Shown here: positions 25,493 through 33,588 of the stretch, piece after piece
Numbering within the stretch: the stretch's first letter is position 1
How the letters are laid out: each line of letters starts with the position of its first letter
From: Parabacteroides faecis
Lineage (GTDB): Bacteria; Bacteroidota; Bacteroidia; Bacteroidales; Tannerellaceae
Length of the DNA stretch: 64,000 nucleotides
Reading direction: 5' to 3'
NCBI RefSeq assembly: GCF_014647375.1
Contig: NZ_BMPB01000009.1
Coordinates: 243,333-307,332 of the forward strand
Translations under genes and position numbers: made by a program
The notes under the pieces: generated by a model
The model's database searches: none
The model's input: the letters and a program-made list of their open reading frames with translations, nothing else
What the model was told of the DNA's origin: nothing

Positions 25493-26878
25493 TTATTTGT
25501 TTTTAATGATCTGAGCCATAAATTCAGCTTCGCAAACCAGTTTGTCACCTACGAAGATATACCCCTTCATCGTTGAAATACCGCGGCGGATAGGAGCCAG
25601 CAGTTCCAGACGTAGGATCAATGTATCTCCGGGAACCACTTTCTGACGGAATTTCACGCCGTCGATCTTCATGAAGTAAGTGGAATAACGTTCCGGTTCG
25701 TCTACTGAATTGAGAACAAGCAAACCGCCTGTCTGTGCCATTGCTTCAACCAGCAAAACACCCGGTGTAACAGGTTCCTGCGGGAAGTGTCCGGTAAAGA
25801 ACGGTTCGTTTGTGGTAATATTTTTTATTCCGACAATGTAGTTACCGCCGATTTCGATGATCTTATCGACCAACAGGAACGGGTAACGGTGCGGGAGTAA
25901 TTCGCGGATGCGGTTGATATCCATGATCGGTTCGGCGTTCGGATCGTAAACCGGAGCCTGTACCTCGTTTAATTTGATGTCCTTGCGGATCATGCGGGCC
26001 AGTTGATTGTTGATCTTATGTCCCGGACGGGTTGCGATGATACGTCCGCGGATAGGCTTGCCGATCAATGCTAGGTCGCCGAGTACGTCGATCAGTTTAT
26101 GGCGGGCGGGTTCGTTGTCGAACACCAGAGGTTTATTATTGATATATCCCAGGTCGTGTACATCCTTATGAGGGATACCTACTTCGTCGGCCAGTTTGTC
26201 AAGTGTTTCCTGCGGCATCTTCTTGTCGTAGATAACGATCGCGTTATCCAGGTCTCCGCCTTTGATCAGGTTGTTCTGGCGGAGCATTTCAACTTCGCGG
26301 ACAAATACGAATGTACGGGAAGCTGCAATTTCTTCCGGAAATTCGCTCAGGTCGTTCAGTGTAGCGAACTGGTTGGACAATACCGGAGAATCGAAAGAGA
26401 TCAGTACGTTTACGCTGAACTTTTCATCCGGAAGGATGATGAGTGAAGAACCGGTTTCTTCGTCTTTAACTTCAATCTTATGCTTTACTATATAGAAGTC
26501 TTTCGGAGCGTTTTGTTCAACGATCCCTGCTTGCTGGATTTCTTCGGAGAAGAAGCGTGAGCTGCCGTCCAGGATAGGGAATTCCGGTGCGTTCACTTCA
26601 ATCAGGCAGTTGTCGATCTCATAGGCATATAAAGCTGCCATAGCATGTTCGACAGTGCTGATCTGAATGCCGTTCTTGGATAGAACGGTACCTCTTTGTG
26701 TGCTGGCCACATTTTCTGCCAATGCATCGATAACAGGTTCTCCTTCCAGGTCGACACGTTTAATTTTGTATCCGTGGTTTTCTGGTGCCGGGTTGAACGT
26801 GATCTGAATGTCCAGTCCGGTATGCAAGCCTTTGCCTTGCATCGAGAAACTTTTGGCTAGCGTCTTTTGTTTCTGCAT
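25493..26878 (-). CDS. lpxC/fabZ: Bifunctional LpxC deacetylase / FabZ dehydratase
   Basis: A 461-aa fusion of two enzymes. Residues 1-300 are LpxC, the zinc deacetylase that commits UDP-acyl-GlcNAc to lipid A; the zinc ligands are visible as STVEH (His78) and HKLID (His260, Asp264), with His287 as the catalytic histidine. Residues about 318-461 are FabZ, the 3-hydroxyacyl-ACP dehydratase with a hot-dog fold: HFPQEPVTPG (His364) and Glu378. The fusion places the lipid A and fatty-acid branch points on one chain and is characteristic of Bacteroidetes. It lies between lpxD (9 bp upstream) and lpxA (14 bp downstream). Confidence 0.97.
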   Translation of the reverse strand: MQKQKTLAKSFSMQGKGLHTGLDIQITFNPAPENHGYKIKRVDLEGEPVIDALAENVASTQRGTVLSKNGIQISTVEHAMAALYAYEIDNCLIEVNAPEFPILDGSSRFFSEEIQQAGIVEQNAPKDFYIVKHKIEVKDEETGSSLIILPDEKFSVNVLISFDSPVLSNQFATLNDLSEFPEEIAASRTFVFVREVEMLRQNNLIKGGDLDNAIVIYDKKMPQETLDKLADEVGIPHKDVHDLGYINNKPLVFDNEPARHKLIDVLGDLALIGKPIRGRIIATRPGHKINNQLARMIRKDIKLNEVQAPVYDPNAEPIMDINRIRELLPHRYPFLLVDKIIEIGGNYIVGIKNITTNEPFFTGHFPQEPVTPGVLLVEAMAQTGGLLVLNSVDEPERYSTYFMKIDGVKFRQKVVPGDTLILRLELLAPIRRGISTMKGYIFVGDKLVCEAEFMAQIIKNK

Positions 26879-26887
26879 ATTATATAA

Positions 26888-27928
26888 TTATTTATTGATT
26901 TCTTTCTTTAGTTGTTCGATCTCGCGTTGTAACTGTCCCATCGTGCGGTACATATCCGGCAGACGGTTGAATATGGCACTCGAACGCATGAAGTTTTTCG
27001 CATCGATAGCAGGAGCACCCAAAACGGTTTTTGCTTCCTTAATGTCGCTGATCACACCTGCCTGGGCACCGAATACTACATGGTCGGCAATATGGATATG
27101 TCCTGCCAGACCTACCTGGCCGCCGAACATACAGTGACTGCCGATCTTAACAGAACCGGCTATACCTACCTGGGCCGCCATTACCGTATTTTCTCCAACT
27201 TCCACATTATGGGCGATCTGAACCAGGTTGTCCAGTTTCACACCTTTATGAATGATGGTAGAACCCATTACGGCACGGTCGATCGTCGTGTTGGCTCCAA
27301 CTTCTACGTTGTCTTCCAGTATGACGTTTCCCAGCTGCGGGATCTTCTTGTAATTTTCTCCTTCGGGGGCGAACCCGAATCCGTCCGAACCGATTACCGA
27401 ACCGGCATGCAGGATACAGTTGCTTCCGATCTTACATCCGTTGTAAATAGTCGTGTGCGGATAAAGAATGCAGTTATCTCCGATAGTTACATTATCCCCG
27501 ATATATGCGTTGGGATATACCTGACAATTCTTTCCCAGTCTGACATTATCCCCGATATAGGCGAAATTGCCGACAAAGCAACCTTCTCCCAATGTGGCAG
27601 AAGCTGCGATAAATGCGGTTGAAGAAACTCCGGTCTTTTTAGGTTTTGACTGTTCTACCAGATTGAGTAACATAGCAAGAGCAGAATAGGCATTTTCTAC
27701 TTTTACTAAAGTAGCAGTAATCTGTTCAGCCGGAGAAAAGTCGTTATTTACCAGAACAATGCTCGCTTCTGTATTATAGATATAATGTTCGTACTTAGGA
27801 TTTGCCAGGAACGTCAGTGTTCCGGGTTGTCCTTCTTCTATTTTTGAGAAGTTGCTGACTTTCACTTCCGGGTTGCCATCAACGGTTCCGCCAAGAAAGT
27901 CCGCTATTTGTTGGGCTGATAACTCCAT
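26888..27928 (-). CDS. lpxD: UDP-3-O-acylglucosamine N-acyltransferase LpxD
   Basis: LpxD adds the second hydroxyacyl chain, at N-2 of the glucosamine, in lipid A synthesis. In the 346 aa, the N-terminal uridine-binding domain ([14 protein letters not shown] through residue about 100) is followed by many left-handed helix hexapeptides ([40 protein letters not shown] and onward), the catalytic histidine region [12 protein letters not shown], and a C-terminal helix ([19 protein letters not shown]) that forms the trimer cap. It is the first gene of the lpx operon; an 88-bp gap separates it from pyrF. Confidence 0.97.
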   Translation of the reverse strand: MELSAQQIADFLGGTVDGNPEVKVSNFSKIEEGQPGTLTFLANPKYEHYIYNTEASIVLVNNDFSPAEQITATLVKVENAYSALAMLLNLVEQSKPKKTGVSSTAFIAASATLGEGCFVGNFAYIGDNVRLGKNCQVYPNAYIGDNVTIGDNCILYPHTTIYNGCKIGSNCILHAGSVIGSDGFGFAPEGENYKKIPQLGNVILEDNVEVGANTTIDRAVMGSTIIHKGVKLDNLVQIAHNVEVGENTVMAAQVGIAGSVKIGSHCMFGGQVGLAGHIHIADHVVFGAQAGVISDIKEAKTVLGAPAIDAKNFMRSSAIFNRLPDMYRTMGQLQREIEQLKKEINK

Positions 27929-28016
27929 TACTTATTTTGTTATATTGTATTTGAATTGAGACTGCTCCACTAAGAACAAAGCAGTTTGCAAAAATGGTGA
28001 AAATTATTGGGATAGC

Positions 28017-28859
28017 CTATGCTTTACAGGGAATAATTCCTTTATCATGCAGATATCCTGCCATTTCACGTTGTACTGCCTGTGCTGCTTCACGGGCAAA
28101 TGATGCGAAATTTTCCGATTTGTCTACGTAAATGATCGCACGTGAAGAATTAACAAGCAAACCGCACTGATCGTTCATTCCGTACTGGGCAACTTCCTGC
28201 AGACTGCCTCCTTGTGCACCGACACCCGGTACCAACAGGAAGTGGTTGGGAGCCTGTTTACGGATATCGAGGAACATTTTCCCCTGAGTTGCACCGACAA
28301 CGTACATCATCTGTTCGTCGGTAGCCCAATCCTGCGACTTCTTCAATACTTTTTCAAACAGACGTTCGCCGTTGGCATCTTCCGTCATCTGGAAATCCTG
28401 TGAACCTTTGTTGGAGGTCAATGCCAGCAGGATCACCCATGCTTCCGGATAGATCAGGAACGGTTTCACGCTGTCTTCACCCATATAAGGGGCCACCGTA
28501 ACGGCGTCTACCTTGATATGATCGAAGAAAGAGCGGGCGTACATCTCGGATGTGTTACCGATGTCGCCACGTTTTGCGTCGGCGATAATGAACTGGTCCG
28601 GATAATTTTCACGCAGGTAAGTGACTGTCTTTTCAAACGCGAGCATCCCTTTAACTCCCAGACTCTCATAGAAAGCCAGGTTCGGTTTGTAAGCTACGCA
28701 ATAGTCGGCTGTAGCGTCGATGATCGCCTTATTGAAAGCAAAGATAGGATCTTCTTCAGAAAGTAAATGCTGCGGGATTTTTTTTATATCTGTATCCAAT
28801 CCAACGCAAAGGAAAGATTGTTTCTTTTTAATGTTTTCGAATAATTGTTGCTTGTTCAT
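28017..28859 (-). CDS. pyrF: Orotidine 5'-phosphate decarboxylase (PyrF, long type)
   Basis: PyrF decarboxylates OMP to UMP, the last step of de novo UMP synthesis. The 280 aa have [14 protein letters not shown] at the N-terminus and the catalytic [16 protein letters not shown] (Asp-Lys-x-x-Asp pattern) near residue 95. VPGVGAQGG is the phosphate-binding loop, followed by NSSRAIIY. The length and spacing fit the longer type-2 OMP decarboxylases rather than the 230-aa E. coli type. A TTG start 5 codons upstream is possible; the ATG at 28859 is standard. It is the last gene of purM-prfA-pyrF. Confidence 0.94.
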   Translation of the reverse strand: MNKQQLFENIKKKQSFLCVGLDTDIKKIPQHLLSEEDPIFAFNKAIIDATADYCVAYKPNLAFYESLGVKGMLAFEKTVTYLRENYPDQFIIADAKRGDIGNTSEMYARSFFDHIKVDAVTVAPYMGEDSVKPFLIYPEAWVILLALTSNKGSQDFQMTEDANGERLFEKVLKKSQDWATDEQMMYVVGATQGKMFLDIRKQAPNHFLLVPGVGAQGGSLQEVAQYGMNDQCGLLVNSSRAIIYVDKSENFASFAREAAQAVQREMAGYLHDKGIIPCKA

Positions 28860-28886
28860 CTTGTCTTGTGTCAAATAGTGAAATTG

Positions 28887-29996
28887 TTATAGTTCGGCCT
28901 CTTTCAGACGTTCTGCATTTTCGGCAACAGTCAGTTGGTCGATGCAGGATTGTATGTCGCCATCCATGAAAGCTGATAAATTATAGATCGTGTAGTTGAT
29001 ACGATGATCGGTGATACGTCCTTGCGGATAGTTGTATGTCCGGATCTTCGCGGATCGGTCGCCCGACGAAACCATTGTCTTACGTTTGTTGGCAATGTCG
29101 TCCAGGTATTTCTGATGTTCTTTGTCGTAGATAAAAGAACGCAGGCGGGTGAGTGCACGTTCCTTGTTTTTCGGCTGGTCGCGTGTCTCCGTACATTCGA
29201 TCAGGATCTCTTCGCTCACGCCGGTGTTCGGGTTTTTCCAGACATAACGCAAGCGTACGCCCGATTCGACCTTGTTCACATTCTGGCCGCCGGCACCTCC
29301 CGAACGGAATGTATCCCATTTAATTTCACCTTCATTAATTTCAACATCAAACTCGTCTGCTTCGGGGAGCACAGCCACGGTGGCTGCTGAAGTATGTACA
29401 CGTCCCTGGGTTTCGGTGCTGGGCACGCGCTGAACGCGGTGTACACCCGATTCATATTTAAGTGTACCGTATGCTTTTTCACCGCTGACGGTAAAGATAA
29501 TTTCCTTATATCCGCCCGACGAACCTTCGCTGCAACTCGACAGAGCTACTTTCCAACCTTTGGTTTCGCAGTACTTCATGTACATACGATATAAATCGCC
29601 GGCAAAAAGGGCGGCCTCATCGCCTCCCGTTCCGCCGCGTATTTCAACGATGGCATTCTTGTCGTCTTCCGGATCGCTGGGGACAAGCAACAGCTTGATC
29701 TCTTCTTCCAGTTCCGGGATACGGGCGTTGCAGGCATCCAACTCATCACGGGCAATTTCCCTCATTTCGGGGTCCTGTTCCGTTTCCAGCAGTTGGCGTG
29801 CTTCTTTTATTCCGTTTAAAGTATTGACATATTCGTTGCGGGTAACCACGATTTTCTCCAGATCGCGGTACTCTTTATTGAGTTTTACAAACCGTTTCAT
29901 ATCGGCAATCACTGCCGGGTCGGTGATCAGTGTCCCGACTTCTTCAAAACGGCTTACTAATCCGTCTAGTCTTCCTAATAAATTATTATCGGCCAT
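28887..29996 (-). CDS. prfA: Peptide chain release factor 1
   Basis: RF1 ends translation at UAA and UAG. The 369 aa are normal for the family. The GGQ hydrolysis motif is at 236-238 (RSGGAGGQNVNK). The stop-codon reading tripeptide is PST at 192-194 (VPSTETQGRVHTS), a permitted P-x-T form where E. coli has PAT. Domain 1 is coiled coil (residues 1-110), and domain 2 begins with VEIRGGTGGDEAALFAGDL. It lies 8 bp after purM and 27 bp before pyrF. Confidence 0.97.
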   Translation of the reverse strand: MADNNLLGRLDGLVSRFEEVGTLITDPAVIADMKRFVKLNKEYRDLEKIVVTRNEYVNTLNGIKEARQLLETEQDPEMREIARDELDACNARIPELEEEIKLLLVPSDPEDDKNAIVEIRGGTGGDEAALFAGDLYRMYMKYCETKGWKVALSSCSEGSSGGYKEIIFTVSGEKAYGTLKYESGVHRVQRVPSTETQGRVHTSAATVAVLPEADEFDVEINEGEIKWDTFRSGGAGGQNVNKVESGVRLRYVWKNPNTGVSEEILIECTETRDQPKNKERALTRLRSFIYDKEHQKYLDDIANKRKTMVSSGDRSAKIRTYNYPQGRITDHRINYTIYNLSAFMDGDIQSCIDQLTVAENAERLKEAEL

Positions 29997-30004
29997 TTAT
30001 CAGA

Positions 30005-31171
30005 TTAATATACGAAGCGACCTTTTTCGCTTTCAATGATCAATTCGTTTTTATCTGCTTCTTCCACGAAGCCTACAACCTGTGCGTCGATATTGAAGCT
30101 TTTGGCAATGCCGATCACTTCTTCTGCATGTTCGGGCGATAGGTAAATTTCCATGCGGTGGCCCATGTTGAACACTTTATACATTTCGCTCCAGTCCGTT
30201 CCGCTCTGTTCCTGAATAATGCGGAAAAGGGGAGGGACAGGGAACAGGTTGTTCTTTGTCACACGTTTGTTTTCTACAAAATGCATCACTTTGGTCTGTG
30301 CTCCGCCGGAACAGTGTACCATACCGTGTATCTGCGGACGCAGTTTATCCAGCAACACTTTGATCACAGGAGCATAGGTGCGGGTAGGAGACAATACCAG
30401 TTTTCCGGCGTCGATACCCAGTTCTTCGATCTTGTCGGTCAGTTTCAGTCCGCCTGAATAAACCAATTCGTCAGGAACGGCTGCATCATAGCTTTCCGGA
30501 TATTTGCTTGCCAGATATTTGGCGAATACGTCGTGACGGGCAGAGGTCAGGCCATTGCTGCCGGTTCCGCCGTTATATTCTTTTTCGTAGGTAGATTGTC
30601 CGTAAGAAGCCATGCCGACAATTACGTCTCCACCCTGTATATTACTGTTGTCAACCACATCCGACCGTTTCATGCGGCAGGTAACGGTACTGTCCACAAT
30701 GATGGTACGAACCAGATCGCCCACATCGGCAGTCTCGCCTCCGGTTGCATAACAGCCTACGCCCATTTCACGCAGTTCGGCCAGCAGTTCGTCCGTTCCG
30801 TTAATAATGGCGGAGATGACTTCGCCGGGGATCAGTAGTTTATTGCGTCCGATAGTGGAAGAAACGAGTATATTGTTTACTGCGCCTACACACAGCAAGT
30901 CGTCGATGTTCATGATCAGTGCATCCTGAGCTATACCTTTCCACACAGACAGATCTCCGGTTTCTTTCCAGTACATGTAAGCCAGGGATGATTTCGTTCC
31001 GGCTCCGTCAGCGTGCATAATGTTGCAATATTCAGGATCACCGCCTAGTATATCGGGGATGATCTTACAAAATGCTTTAGGGAATATTCCCTTATCGATG
31101 TTCTTTATCGCATTGTGAACATCTTCTTTTGAAGCGGATACACCGCGCAGGTTGTAACGTTGGTCACTCAT
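30005..31171 (-). CDS. purM: Phosphoribosylformylglycinamidine cyclo-ligase (AIR synthase)
   Basis: PurM closes the imidazole ring of purines using ATP. The 388 aa contain HADGAGTKSSLAY, MNIDDLLCVGA, a glycine-rich ETADVGDLVRTI segment, VKVLL and a C-terminal GHRMEIYL with a short sensor-like tail. It is about 40 residues longer than E. coli PurM, so assignment rests on these motifs. A near-perfect promoter box lies at 31192-31199, and prfA follows after 8 bp. The pairing with prfA and pyrF links purine, pyrimidine and translation genes in one transcript. Confidence 0.93.
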   Translation of the reverse strand: MSDQRYNLRGVSASKEDVHNAIKNIDKGIFPKAFCKIIPDILGGDPEYCNIMHADGAGTKSSLAYMYWKETGDLSVWKGIAQDALIMNIDDLLCVGAVNNILVSSTIGRNKLLIPGEVISAIINGTDELLAELREMGVGCYATGGETADVGDLVRTIIVDSTVTCRMKRSDVVDNSNIQGGDVIVGMASYGQSTYEKEYNGGTGSNGLTSARHDVFAKYLASKYPESYDAAVPDELVYSGGLKLTDKIEELGIDAGKLVLSPTRTYAPVIKVLLDKLRPQIHGMVHCSGGAQTKVMHFVENKRVTKNNLFPVPPLFRIIQEQSGTDWSEMYKVFNMGHRMEIYLSPEHAEEVIGIAKSFNIDAQVVGFVEEADKNELIIESEKGRFVY

Positions 31172-31191
31172 TGTTTTTACATATTTGGCTG

Positions 31192-31199
31192 CAAAGATA
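31192..31199 (-). promoter_or_regulatory. -7 promoter box (TATCTTTG) for purM-prfA-pyrF
   Basis: TATCTTTG on the minus strand, 20 bp before the purM ATG. Confidence 0.55.
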
Positions 31200-31216
31200 C
31201 TATTTTTTTATGTTAC

Positions 31217-32122
31217 TTATCTAAGTTTAAGCACATCTCCTTCTTCAGGAACGTAATCTTTGTCTTTTTTATTCATCTTATACAGGCTCTTAATCTGTAT
31301 TCCGTATTTCTGTGCAATGCTGTGCATGGACTCTCCGATCTGTACAACATGGTCGTAATTAGGCTTGTCTGCCTTTTTCTTCTTCTTTTCCAGATAGACG
31401 ATATCGCCTTTCTGCAATGGGAAGTCTTCCGGCACCTCATTGTATTTTTTCAGTTCTCTGACGCTGAAGTCCAGATTGCGTGCGATCTGGTCGAAACTGT
31501 CGTTCTCTTTTGCATAGACATACAACAGTCCGAAAGTTCTGTATATCGTGTAGTTGACCGACGGATATTTTTGTTTCTTCTTTTCCTGATGTGTCGTTTT
31601 CTGTATTTTTCCGGAATCGTAACGATAAAGTTCGTAATCCTCAATCACTTTGATCAGTTTATTGGCATAGGCACGGTCGGTTGCGTAACCGCATTTCTGC
31701 AGGCCTCTTGCCCATCCTTTATAATCGGTGATCTTTAGACGGAACAGAGATTCGTAGCGTGAGCGTTTCAGGAATTTGGAATGGTCTTCATACGAATCTT
31801 CCACCCGTTTGTACTTCCGGAAACATTCACCGCGTAAATCATCATCATGATATACGCGTCCGCCACGCCAGTCTGAATGGCATTTGATACCGAAGTGGTT
31901 GTTTGAACGGCGTGCCAGATCGCTTTGTCCGGCTCCGGATTCAAGTAATCCCTGTGCGAGTGTGATACTGGCAGGAATCCGGTGTTGCCTTTGTTGTTCC
32001 ACAGCCAGAGTGCTGTATGTCTTTATATATTTTTCGTAGGAAGGTATTTTCCTCTGGGTTGCTGCTTCCGCAAATGTCGCAATGAAAAATAAAAGGCAAA
32101 AAATACGTATCGTTAGTTTCAT
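31217..32122 (-). CDS. Secreted N-acetylglucosaminidase with LysM domains
   Basis: 301 aa with a signal peptide (IRIFCLLFFIATFAEAA). The glucosaminidase (FlgJ/LytG-like) domain spans about 25-165: SITLAQGLLESGAGQSDLA with the presumed catalytic glutamate, NNHFGIKCHSDW, and SYEDHSKFLKRSRYESLF. Two LysM repeats follow (YAKENDSFDQIARNLDFSVRELKKYNEV and VVQIGESMHSIAQKYGIQIKSLYKMN). It should bind peptidoglycan in the periplasm and cut the glycan strand. It has its own promoter box (32152-32159). Confidence 0.93.
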   Translation of the reverse strand: MKLTIRIFCLLFFIATFAEAATQRKIPSYEKYIKTYSTLAVEQQRQHRIPASITLAQGLLESGAGQSDLARRSNNHFGIKCHSDWRGGRVYHDDDLRGECFRKYKRVEDSYEDHSKFLKRSRYESLFRLKITDYKGWARGLQKCGYATDRAYANKLIKVIEDYELYRYDSGKIQKTTHQEKKKQKYPSVNYTIYRTFGLLYVYAKENDSFDQIARNLDFSVRELKKYNEVPEDFPLQKGDIVYLEKKKKKADKPNYDHVVQIGESMHSIAQKYGIQIKSLYKMNKKDKDYVPEEGDVLKLR

Positions 32123-32151
32123 AAAAGAGCTCTCTAAAGTATTTATTTTCG

Positions 32152-32159
32152 CAAAGATA
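32152..32159 (-). promoter_or_regulatory. -7 promoter box (TATCTTTG) for the glucosaminidase gene
   Basis: TATCTTTG on the minus strand, 29 bp before the ATG at 32122. Confidence 0.55.
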
Positions 32160-32206
32160 ATGAAGCTGGATATATTATTCTTCTAAATAATCTATAAAAA
32201 GCAGGT

Positions 32207-32938
32207 TTATATACTGCTAATTTTAGCCAGATAATCATAATGCTCACCTTCCTGTATCTTTTCCGCTTTGAACCCGTTGTTGGCAGCATGTAGGCAGAGC
32301 GTTTGAAAATCCAGATATAACCAGTCGAAGCGGTCGCCTTTTATATTCTTATATTGCATACGAAAATCTACTTCACCGTAATAGTCGTCTTCCATATCTA
32401 TATCGAGATTACCGTCTTCGTCTTCAAAGAGGTAACGCAGGTCGGAGGAATCCATTAACACGTAACCTCCCGGAGCAAGCAGGCGCTTTAACGCGTCAAA
32501 GAAAACCGGAAGATTGCTGATCTTTCCAACGATTCCCGAACCGTTCATCAGCATCAGGATCGTATCGAAGGAACCGTGGAACTGTTCGCTAAAAAAATTA
32601 TCCAGGCTAACCTCTTTTACTCCTCTTTTTTGCATCGTTTCAACTGATAATGGAGATATATCGATCGCTTTGACTGTCTTGTCCATTTCCTGTAATGCCA
32701 ACGAATGGCAACCGCTTCCGGCTCCGACATCGAGAATGTTACCGTAACTTATCCGGAGGGCTTCCTGTTCGAGTGCGGGCATTTCTGCGAAGTTACGGAA
32801 TAACTGTTTTACCGGAATCTCATCTTCGTCGAACATGGAAGAGAAAACGCGCAGTTTACTGGCTTTACCGTTAGCAAAATAATCGGCGATAGCCGCACCC
32901 ATCGGGTCTTTTTGAGGTGTGAGCAGAGGTATTTGCAT
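32207..32938 (-). CDS. Class I SAM-dependent methyltransferase
   Basis: 243 aa. Motif I is ILDVGAGSGCHSLALQEM (about 68-85), followed by the acidic loop VKAIDISPLS and motif DTILMLMNGSGIVG. The N-terminal 60 residues (DPMGAAIADYFANGK) are helical and specific to this subfamily. The substrate is unknown. It is divergent from cdd, with paired -7 boxes 9 bp apart in the shared 77-bp gap. Confidence 0.88.
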   Translation of the reverse strand: MQIPLLTPQKDPMGAAIADYFANGKASKLRVFSSMFDEDEIPVKQLFRNFAEMPALEQEALRISYGNILDVGAGSGCHSLALQEMDKTVKAIDISPLSVETMQKRGVKEVSLDNFFSEQFHGSFDTILMLMNGSGIVGKISNLPVFFDALKRLLAPGGYVLMDSSDLRYLFEDEDGNLDIDMEDDYYGEVDFRMQYKNIKGDRFDWLYLDFQTLCLHAANNGFKAEKIQEGEHYDYLAKISSI

Positions 32939-32970
32939 ATACTGATTGGAATTATTCGTATTTTATCGGA

Positions 32971-32978
32971 CAAAGATA
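32971..32978 (-). promoter_or_regulatory. -7 promoter box (TATCTTTG) for the methyltransferase gene
   Basis: TATCTTTG on the minus strand, 32 bp upstream of its ATG. It is almost abutting the cdd box at 32988-32995. Confidence 0.5.
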
Positions 32979-32987
32979 CAAATTTAC

Positions 32988-32995
32988 TATCTTTG
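32988..32995 (+). promoter_or_regulatory. -7 promoter box (TATCTTTG) for cdd
   Basis: TATCTTTG, 20 bp before the cdd ATG at 33016. Confidence 0.5.
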
Positions 32996-33015
32996 TTTGT
33001 CTAATTATTGAGCTT

Positions 33016-33489
33016 ATGAAAGAAATCAAACTGGAAACCCAAATAACAGTATATTCGCTGAACGAAGTCCCGGATGAGGAATTGCCTTTAGTGAATGCTG
33101 CCCTGAAAGCAACCGGACAATCGTATGCACCTTATTCGAAATTTCATGTCGGTGCGGCTGCGTTGTTGGCCGATGGGACGATTGTGACGGGCAGTAATCA
33201 GGAAAATGCAGCTTATCCTTCCGGCTTGTGTGCCGAGCGGGTTGCCTTGTTTCATGCCGGACATCAGTATCCGGATATCCCTGTAGTAGCCTTGGCGATT
33301 GCTGCGTCAACGGGAGGGGAGCAAGTAGAAAGTATTTCTCCCTGTGGTGCCTGCCGTCAGGTTTTGCTGGAAACGGAACAACGTTATAACAGGCCGATGA
33401 AGGTATTGCTTTGTGGGACGAAGGAGGTGGTAGTGGCGCCGAGTGCGGCATCTCTTTTACCTCTTTGCTTCGGTAAAGATAATCTTTGA
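33016..33489 (+). CDS. cdd: Cytidine deaminase
   Basis: Deaminates cytidine and deoxycytidine to uridine forms. The 157 aa have the zinc and catalytic motifs GLCAERVALF (Cys, Glu) and SPCGACRQVL (two Cys), as in the small tetrameric CDA class. The N-terminal FHVGAAALLADGTIVTGSNQENAAYPS forms the substrate pocket. It is about 20 residues longer at the N-terminus than Bacillus Cdd. A strong terminator follows at 33531-33568. Confidence 0.96.
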   Translation: MKEIKLETQITVYSLNEVPDEELPLVNAALKATGQSYAPYSKFHVGAAALLADGTIVTGSNQENAAYPSGLCAERVALFHAGHQYPDIPVVALAIAASTGGEQVESISPCGACRQVLLETEQRYNRPMKVLLCGTKEVVVAPSAASLLPLCFGKDNL

Positions 33490-33530
33490 TCTTTAAAAGG
33501 TGGAGTCTTAATATGACCGGTAGGAAATAA

Positions 33531-33568
33531 AAACAGGGCAGGAAGTCGAACTTCCTGCCCTGTTTTTT
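33531..33568. terminator. Bidirectional terminator between cdd and the phosphohexomutase gene
   Basis: AAACAGGGCAGGAAGT (33531-33546) pairs perfectly with ACTTCCTGCCCTGTTT (33550-33565) around a CGA loop. T-runs lie on both strands. Confidence 0.8.
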
Positions 33569-33588
33569 ATCTTGATCCGGTTATCCGA

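Noticed and set aside
27080-27622. A 180-codon plus-strand ORF inside lpxD
   Set aside because: Open because of the regular hexapeptide codon pattern of LpxD on the other strand.
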